A stretch of DNA of 64,000 nucleotides. Source: Acidimicrobiia bacterium (GTDB taxonomy: Bacteria; Actinomycetota; Acidimicrobiia; Acidimicrobiales; Bin134). How positions within the stretch are numbered: the first letter of the stretch is position 1; each line of letters opens with the position of its first letter. A model generated the notes under the pieces. That model ran no database searches and was not told the DNA's origin. It saw only the letters and a list, made by a program, of their open reading frames with translations. Where the stretch lies: the NCBI GenBank assembly GCA_022819825.1, contig JAJEGM010000032.1, forward strand, positions 62,001-126,000, read 5' to 3'. The position numbers and the translations under genes are program-made. Shown here piece after piece: positions 58,832 through 64,000 of this stretch.

Positions 58832-59688
58832 CCGATTCCGAGTAGTCCGGCTGCGTTTCCTCGAAGGAACTTGGGCCATACATCGTCTCGAAAGCCGACG
58901 TGCTTCAAGTCGCCCATGATCTGCTCGAGCGACAAGCCGAACGGAAAGTAACCCGCGTACAGAACTTTGTCTGCACCCCTGGTATTGGCATAGTCGACGA
59001 TGGCCTGCGGATAGTACTTGGGGGCAAACCCAGAGGTGCAGAAGTGCAGGCCTGGCCATTTGAGCATCAATTTGACCATTAGATCCTCCCACGGCTCACA
59101 GCCATGCCGGGTGATGAGCACGAGCTCGGGAAAGTCGTACATCACCTGGTCGAGGCGTTCGACCCCTTGTGCCGACATCGGGAATCGGGGTCCCGGAACG
59201 CCCGCGTTCACAAAGATCGGCACACCGAGTTCTATGCATGTGGCGTAAATCGGATACATCTTCGGGTCATCGATCGGGACCTGCGGACTGAAGCCGGAAG
59301 GGAAGGCGTCGAAGGAGCGAACGCCGAACTCATCGAACTGCCGACGCATCTTGCGGATGCCGTCAACGCTCTCGTGGGGATACACGCCCCCGGTGGCTAC
59401 GAAGCGATCCGGGTGATCGCGCAGCGCTTGTTGGGCGACTTGGTCGCGACAACTCACCAGACCCCATTCAACTCCCCAGCGGTCCATCTCGTGGAGGGTG
59501 ATGTCGATCGGGTTCTCGGTGCCGTAGAGCTCCTTTGGCACATTTTTGAAGATGTACTCGACAGGGAACTCGAAATCATCGCGACTTTGCTCGTCTTTCA
59601 GTTGCACGCGCAGGCGCTCGTAGCCGGAGAAGTCTTTAGCGGGAAAGCCGATGAGCGTGTCAATGATGCCGATGTCACCAGCGATCAT
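58828..59688 (-). CDS. Amidohydrolase-2 family protein
   Basis: A 286-residue TIM-barrel protein of the amidohydrolase-2 (ACMSD-like) group. The usual N-terminal metal pair is not a clear HxH: the protein begins MIAGDIGIIDTLIGFP, so one metal site may be lost. LVLITRHGCEPWEDLMVKLMLKWP and ADKVLYAGYFPFGLSLEQIM correspond to later barrel strands, the final one lacking the common Asp-xx-HP motif. AGGGGAC precedes the ATG. First gene of the leftward dehydrogenase/ligase operon. Function unknown; a possibly metal-free member. Confidence 0.78.
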   Translation of the reverse strand: MIAGDIGIIDTLIGFPAKDFSGYERLRVQLKDEQSRDDFEFPVEYIFKNVPKELYGTENPIDITLHEMDRWGVEWGLVSCRDQVAQQALRDHPDRFVATGGVYPHESVDGIRKMRRQFDEFGVRSFDAFPSGFSPQVPIDDPKMYPIYATCIELGVPIFVNAGVPGPRFPMSAQGVERLDQVMYDFPELVLITRHGCEPWEDLMVKLMLKWPGLHFCTSGFAPKYYPQAIVDYANTRGADKVLYAGYFPFGLSLEQIMGDLKHVGFRDDVWPKFLRGNAAGLLGIG

Positions 59689-59776
59689 GAGCTGTCCCCT
59701 TACCTGCCCTCACAGGATACGAAAGTACAAATATTGCGTTATTGTTTACCACGACATCGTTGAGGGGGCATTTCCG

Positions 59777-60772
59777 GTGGAGTACAGACAGGTTGGCAAC
59801 TCGGGCCTTGAGGTCTCCGCCATCGGACTCGGCTGCACCAATTTCGGGACTAGGGCCACTGATGATCAGGTGGCCGAGATTATCCACGCCGCGATCGAAC
59901 GCGGTATCACGCTTATCGACACCGCCAACAGCTACAGCGCGGGGAAGTCTGAAGAGGCGGTGGGTAGGGCGCTGCGAGGCCGGCGCGATCAGGTCATCCT
60001 CACATCGAAGTTCGCCCAGCCCATGGGTGAGGGGCCCATGAACTGCGGCGGGTCCCGTCATCACATCATGCGGGCCGTCGAGGACAGCCTTCGCCGTCTC
60101 CAGACCGATCGGATCGACCTCTACCAAATGCACATTCCCGACCCAGCGGTGCCGATAGAGGAGACCCTTCGCGCGCTCGACGACCTCATCAAGCAGGGGA
60201 AGGTTCGCTATATCGGCAGCTCGTGTTTCGAGGCGTGGCAGCTTGCCGAAGCGGAATGGACCTCGCGGACCTCGAGCCTTGAGCGGTTCATCTCCACCCA
60301 ATGCCACTACAGCCTTCTCACCCGGGATGTCGAACACCACGTGCTTCCTGTGTGCGAGAAGTACGGAATCGGCGTGCTGCCCTTCTTCTCGCTCGAATCG
60401 GGCCTTTTGACCGGCAAATACCGAGCTGACGGCGAGCTCCCGCCCGATGCTCGAGCGGCAAAGTTCCCGCAGTTCTTCTTCGGGGTGATGAACGAGGCGA
60501 ATTTCGCCAAGATCGAGGCGCTGCACGAGTTCGCCGCCGCTCGCGGCCGGACCCTCACCGAGCTTTCGCTCGCCGCGATCTTGGCGCAGCCCCCGGTGAG
60601 CGCAGTGGTGGTGGGCGCCATGTCGCCCCAACAGCTCGACGGAAGCGTCGCAGCCCTCGACTGGAAGCTGACCCCTGAAGAGCGTGCCGAGATTGACGAG
60701 ATCGCACCGTCTCCTGTGCCCGACTGGCTGAGCTTCCTCCACCGCACAGCCGCGCCAGTGGGGCGAACATGA
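59777..60772 (+). CDS. Aldo/keto reductase
   Basis: A 331-residue NADPH-dependent reductase of the AKR fold. The tetrad is visible as D48 and Y53 (LIDTANSY), K78 (TSKFA) and His in LYQMHIPD. Late motifs RYIGSSCFEAWQL and the C-terminal LAAILAQPPVSAVVVGAM confirm the family. The GTG start follows GAGGGGG by eight bases. It diverges from the second amidohydrolase across 88 bp and opens the last rightward operon. Confidence 0.9.
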   Translation: MEYRQVGNSGLEVSAIGLGCTNFGTRATDDQVAEIIHAAIERGITLIDTANSYSAGKSEEAVGRALRGRRDQVILTSKFAQPMGEGPMNCGGSRHHIMRAVEDSLRRLQTDRIDLYQMHIPDPAVPIEETLRALDDLIKQGKVRYIGSSCFEAWQLAEAEWTSRTSSLERFISTQCHYSLLTRDVEHHVLPVCEKYGIGVLPFFSLESGLLTGKYRADGELPPDARAAKFPQFFFGVMNEANFAKIEALHEFAAARGRTLTELSLAAILAQPPVSAVVVGAMSPQQLDGSVAALDWKLTPEERAEIDEIAPSPVPDWLSFLHRTAAPVGRT

Positions 60773-60817
60773 ACGGCGGGTCGTCCGGGCAAAGGAAGAC
60801 CACCATGAGGAGCGACA

Positions 60818-61651
60818 GTGAGCAGCAGTAGCTTCGTCCAAAAATACGGCCCTTGGGCCCTCATTGCCGGTGGAGCGCTTGGTTTGGGGGAGGCCTGGGC
60901 AAACGCCCTCGCGTCCCGCGGGCTGAACATCGCTTCGATAGACCGCAACCTCGCCGCGCTCTACAAGCAGAAGGAAGAGCTCAAGCTCCGCTTCGGCGTT
61001 GACGTGCGTTCTATTCACGCCGATCTCACCCACCCCGACGTATACGACGAGGTGGTGCACCAAACGTCTGATCTCGAGGTTGGGATAATGGTGTACAGCG
61101 CGGCGATGGAGGTGGACCCGGCGAGAATGGCTCCCCACCTCTTTCTCGACGGTTCCCTGCAAGCGCACCGAGACCTCATCGCCATAAACGTGTCCGGCCC
61201 GTGCGCCTTCGCCTACCACTTCGGCGCTCTTATGAAGGAGCGCGGTCACGGTGGACTGGTGTTGATCTCGTCGGGAGCTGACGGACAGGGCTCTCCCTTC
61301 GTCGTCAACTACGGGGCCTCGAAGGCGTATATGACTGTGCTCGCCGAGGGGCTTTGGTTCGAACTCGCCCCCCACGGCGTCGACGTAATCGCTGCACCCC
61401 TCGGGCTAACCCGGACGACCGCGCTGGCCAACTTCCCCCACGTCAAGGCGATGGCCGCCGATGACGCCGTTGAAGCGATCATCGATCAGCTCGGCAAGCG
61501 GCCCCAGGTGGTGCCGGGCCGCAAGAACAGCCTTCAGCAGAGCTTCGTGAAGCGGATCATGCCGAAGAAGCGGGCGATTCGCTGGTTTGCCAACATCCAC
61601 CTCAACAATTTCCTTCGAGGCAACTCCGACTATGACCTCTACCGGAACTGA
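60818..61651 (+). CDS. Short-chain dehydrogenase/reductase
   Basis: A 277-residue SDR of the 17-beta-hydroxysteroid-like type. Coenzyme motif GGALGLG (18-24), catalytic S151/S152 and Y165-x3-K169 (YGASK). GAGGAG precedes the GTG start. The C-terminal KKRAIRWFANIHLNNFLRG is basic and may touch membranes. In the operon it follows the reductase and overlaps the serine hydrolase by 20 bases. Confidence 0.87.
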   Translation: MSSSSFVQKYGPWALIAGGALGLGEAWANALASRGLNIASIDRNLAALYKQKEELKLRFGVDVRSIHADLTHPDVYDEVVHQTSDLEVGIMVYSAAMEVDPARMAPHLFLDGSLQAHRDLIAINVSGPCAFAYHFGALMKERGHGGLVLISSGADGQGSPFVVNYGASKAYMTVLAEGLWFELAPHGVDVIAAPLGLTRTTALANFPHVKAMAADDAVEAIIDQLGKRPQVVPGRKNSLQQSFVKRIMPKKRAIRWFANIHLNNFLRGNSDYDLYRN

Positions 61652-62789
61652 CGGAGGCGAAGCAGTAGTCGAAGGCTTCGTCGCGGCCGGGTACGAAGCG
61701 GTCCGTGATGCGTTTGCCGCAAACTTCGAGCAGGGCCTCGAGCTTGGGGCGAGCTGTGCGGCCACCGTTGACGGCGAGTTTGTCGTCGACATCTGGGCTG
61801 GCAGCGCCGACACATCTGGACGGCCTTGGCAGCAAGACACAATCGTCAACACGTTTTCGGTGACGAAGACCATGGCCGCGATCTGCGTGCTGGCGCTGGC
61901 CGACTGCGGTGAACTGGAGCTCAATTCGCCCGTCGCCAAGTATTGGCCGGAGTTCGCCGCGAACGGGAAGAGCGCCATCACGGTCTCTCACGTCTTGGCC
62001 CACACCTCGGGCCTGTCCGGCTTCGAACCGCCGGTAGTCGATGTCACCTTCCTCTACGACTGGTCGGCCTGCTGCGAGCGTCTCGCCGCCCAGGCGCCCT
62101 GGTGGGAGCCGGGGACGGCTTCGGGCTACCACGCGGTGACGCAGGGCTTTCTGGTAGGAGAGGTGGTTCGGCGGGTTACCGGCACGACGATCGGCCGCTT
62201 CTTCCGCGACGAGATCGCCGAACCGCTCGGAGCGGATTTCCACATCGGGTTGCCCGAATCCGAAGACCACCGCGTGGCCGAGCTCGTGCCACCGGCCCAG
62301 GGCCGGTCGCAACCGTTCCACACCGAGATTGCCGAGCGGACGAGCAAGAGCACTCCGTTGAACGGTGGCGAGGCGAACACGCGCGCTTGGCGTGCGGCCG
62401 AGCTACCAGCGATCGGAGGCATTGGAAACGCACGGTCCATCGCCCGAATCCACGCCATGATGGCATGCAGTGGCGAGCTCTCAGGAACCCGGATGCTGAG
62501 CGAGTCAACCGTGGCCGCCGCGGCGTGCGCCCAGATCACCGGCGTCGACCTGGTCAACGGTGTTGAGCTGACGTTCGGCAATGGATTCGGGCTCAACAGC
62601 GAGACCACTCCGATCAGCCCCAATGAACGGGCCATGTTCTGGGCCGGTTGGGGCGGCGCGTTCGCGGTGATCGACCTCGACGCTCGGGCCTCGGTCGCCT
62701 ACGCGATGAACCGCATGGCCGACGACTCGGCTACCGACTTCCGAGGCGGCATCCTGGCCGCGGCGGCTCTGGCGTGCGCTTCGGCGTGA
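61632..62789 (+). CDS. Serine hydrolase, class C beta-lactamase/esterase (EstB-like) family
   Basis: A 385-residue serine hydrolase. The catalytic S-x-x-K is S76-V-T-K79 (FSVTKTMA), and the second motif is the variant SGYHAVTQG in place of Y-x-N. No signal peptide, so it is a cytosolic esterase or lactonase rather than an antibiotic-degrading enzyme. Starts 20 bases before the SDR stop. Confidence 0.86.
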   Translation: MTSTGTDGGEAVVEGFVAAGYEAVRDAFAANFEQGLELGASCAATVDGEFVVDIWAGSADTSGRPWQQDTIVNTFSVTKTMAAICVLALADCGELELNSPVAKYWPEFAANGKSAITVSHVLAHTSGLSGFEPPVVDVTFLYDWSACCERLAAQAPWWEPGTASGYHAVTQGFLVGEVVRRVTGTTIGRFFRDEIAEPLGADFHIGLPESEDHRVAELVPPAQGRSQPFHTEIAERTSKSTPLNGGEANTRAWRAAELPAIGGIGNARSIARIHAMMACSGELSGTRMLSESTVAAAACAQITGVDLVNGVELTFGNGFGLNSETTPISPNERAMFWAGWGGAFAVIDLDARASVAYAMNRMADDSATDFRGGILAAAALACASA

Positions 62790-62861
62790 GCGCTTGCCGC
62801 CGCCTCGTGTTGTGGATAGAACACCACTTGCCCACTTGATCCCCATGGGAGGTATCGGGCC

Positions 62862-63263
62862 ATGACCAAAGCTGACGACATCGCCAAAGCTGACGACATA
62901 GAAGCTATTCGGCGCCTCCTTGCCGATTACTGCTTGGTGTGCGACGAGTGCCGATACGACGAATTCGCGCGCCTGTTCGGCGAGGACGGCGTTATGTACG
63001 CGTTCAGGCGGGAATGGAGCGGCCACGACACGCTCGTCGAGTTCCTTAAGAATGCCCCCGAAGGCGTTCACCTGAACACGGCTGTTCGGATCGACCTTGA
63101 TGGCGACCGGGCCGACGTGATGTCGAACTTCGTGTTCTACACCCACGACAAGCAGGTTGGCAGCATGGGGATATACGAGGACGTGGTCGTCCGCGACGGT
63201 GATGGCTGGCGATTCGCCCGCCGAGCCATCCGGATCGCAAAGCCGTCGAGCCACTCCGAATAG
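62862..63263 (+). CDS. SnoaL-like (NTF2-fold) protein with a duplicated N-terminal word
   Basis: A 133-residue NTF2-fold protein: AIRRLLADYCLVCDECRYDEFARLFGEDGV, then VHLNTAVRIDLDGDRADVMSNFVFYTH and RFARRAIRI. The first codons repeat: a 16-bp word CCAAAGCTGACGACAT occurs twice in a row (18-bp period), giving KADDIAKADDIE. GGGAGG precedes the ATG. Placed between the hydrolase and the last ligase. Confidence 0.83.
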   Translation: MTKADDIAKADDIEAIRRLLADYCLVCDECRYDEFARLFGEDGVMYAFRREWSGHDTLVEFLKNAPEGVHLNTAVRIDLDGDRADVMSNFVFYTHDKQVGSMGIYEDVVVRDGDGWRFARRAIRIAKPSSHSE

Positions 63264-63272
63264 GGCGCCGGA

Positions 63273-64000
63273 TGTCGGGGAGCCGACCGTCGACCATTCC
63301 AGCGCTGGTCCACGACGCCGCGATTCGATATCCCCAGACGGTCGCGCTCGAAGGCGACGATTGTTCGTGGACCTTTCCCGAACTCGCCGACGCCTGCCTC
63401 GCCTCCACCCGGGCGTTCATGGTCGCAGGCATCAGCCCCGGCGACCGGGTGGCGATCTGGGCCCCCAACAGCCCCCGGTGGATTATTGCCGCCGTGGGCC
63501 TCCAATCGGCCGGGGCCGCTCTGGTACCCATGAACACCCGGTTCAAGCGCGACGAAGCCGCCGACATCCTGAGCCGCACCAAAGCCTCGCTGCTCGTGAC
63601 GGTGGGCGACTTCCTGGGCACTCGCTACCTCGACCTGATCGACGACGACCCCCTTCCCGCGCTGGAGCACCGAGTCTTGCTCGACGACGCCGACGAACGC
63701 GCCAAGCCGTGGGAGGAGTTCCTCGACGCTGGGAAGCAGGTGAGTATCGACGAGGCCCGGGCCCGCACCGAGTCGGTCGGTCCGGACGACCTCGCCGACA
63801 TCATGTTCACCTCGGGCACTACTGGACGCCCCAAGGGTGTGACTATCACCCATGGACAGAACCTGTTCGCCTACGAGCGGTGGACCGATGCGGTGGGCCT
63901 CTGCCACGGTGATCGGTACCTGATCGTCAACCCGTTCTTCCACGCCTTCGGCTACAAGGCCGGATGGATGGCGTGCATCATGAGAGGCTGCACCATCCTG
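63273..64000 (+). CDS. Acyl-CoA synthetase (AMP-forming), cut by the right edge
   Basis: The first 242 residues of an adenylate-forming ligase: IPALVHDAAIRYPQTVALEGDDCSWTFPELADA, then PGDRVAIWAPNSPRWIIAAVGLQSAGAALVPMNTRFKRDEAADIL and the ATP loop IMFTSGTTGRPKGVTITHGQ. The rest is beyond the window. It starts ten bases after the SnoaL-like gene and resembles FadD3-type ligases in its beginning. In the operon it likely activates an acid in the same pathway. Confidence 0.87.

Noticed and set aside
1-64000. CRISPR arrays, insertion sequences, prophage, integrases, rRNA and tRNA
   Set aside because: No regular spacer repeats, transposase or integrase motifs, or RNA gene signatures were seen on reading both strands.

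Overview
The window is 64 kb of GC-rich, densely packed bacterial chromosome. Genes are long and spaced by few bases, and many neighbours overlap by ATGA or GTGA. I saw no rRNA, tRNA, CRISPR array, insertion sequence or phage gene, and no gene-free stretch longer than about 200 bases. The gene families point to a free-living or host-associated high-GC actinobacterium, with an uncultured Acidimicrobiia-like lineage as my best guess: two-domain acyl-CoA dehydrogenases of the FadE34 type, FadD17/FadD1-like ligases, many SnoaL-like proteins and P450s, and branched-chain amino acid ABC genes fused to each other. The taxonomy is inference only.

Layout. (a) 1-17 kb is mixed metabolism: a P450 cut by the left edge, a DMT permease, a leftward operon (2-hydroxyacid dehydrogenase, a toroid/glycosyltransferase fusion, an enoyl-CoA hydratase, a phosphohexomutase), an SDR with a thioesterase, an aldehyde dehydrogenase divergent from a PuuD-like amidotransferase, a protein that closely resembles eukaryotic sterol C-24 methyltransferase (ERG6/SMT), a small HTH module with a palindromic control region, SnoaL, VOC and double DABB proteins, a DUF1295 (steroid 5-alpha-reductase fold) membrane protein and a YbaY-like lipoprotein. 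(b) 17-28 kb is a polyamine island. The leftward operon is aminotransferase, Lrp, PotA, PotB, PotC, PotD, agmatinase family; facing away from it are an aminobutyraldehyde-type dehydrogenase and two paralogous FAD oxidoreductases. Together they can import putrescine or spermidine, make putrescine from agmatine and oxidise it to GABA-type products. (c) 28-31 kb holds an SDR/SRPBCC pair, a small membrane protein and a PhyH-type dioxygenase. (d) 31-38 kb is a Liv-type ABC importer with unusual fusions: one polypeptide carries permease, permease and ATPase, another joins a full MFS carrier to a LivF ATPase, and a lipoprotein with a long acidic linker supplies the binding protein; a TetR regulator ends the operon. 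(e) 38-42 kb is a GH3 beta-glucosidase with a PA14-like insert followed by an overlapping formylglycine sulfatase. (f) 42-64 kb is a catabolic cluster: two amidohydrolases, two fused acyl-CoA dehydrogenases of opposite domain order, a split acyl-CoA dehydrogenase pair, three acyl-CoA ligases, an enoyl-CoA hydratase, a P450, a Rieske oxygenase, an HpaB-superfamily protein, SnoaL proteins, an aldo/keto reductase, an SDR and a serine hydrolase. This gene set is what is seen in actinobacterial degradation of steroid or other isoprenoid side chains, although the substrate cannot be read from the sequence.

The most notable items are the bacterial sterol-methyltransferase-like gene, the MFS-LivF fusion in a Liv operon, the toroid-glycosyltransferase fusion and the mirrored acyl-CoA dehydrogenase architectures.
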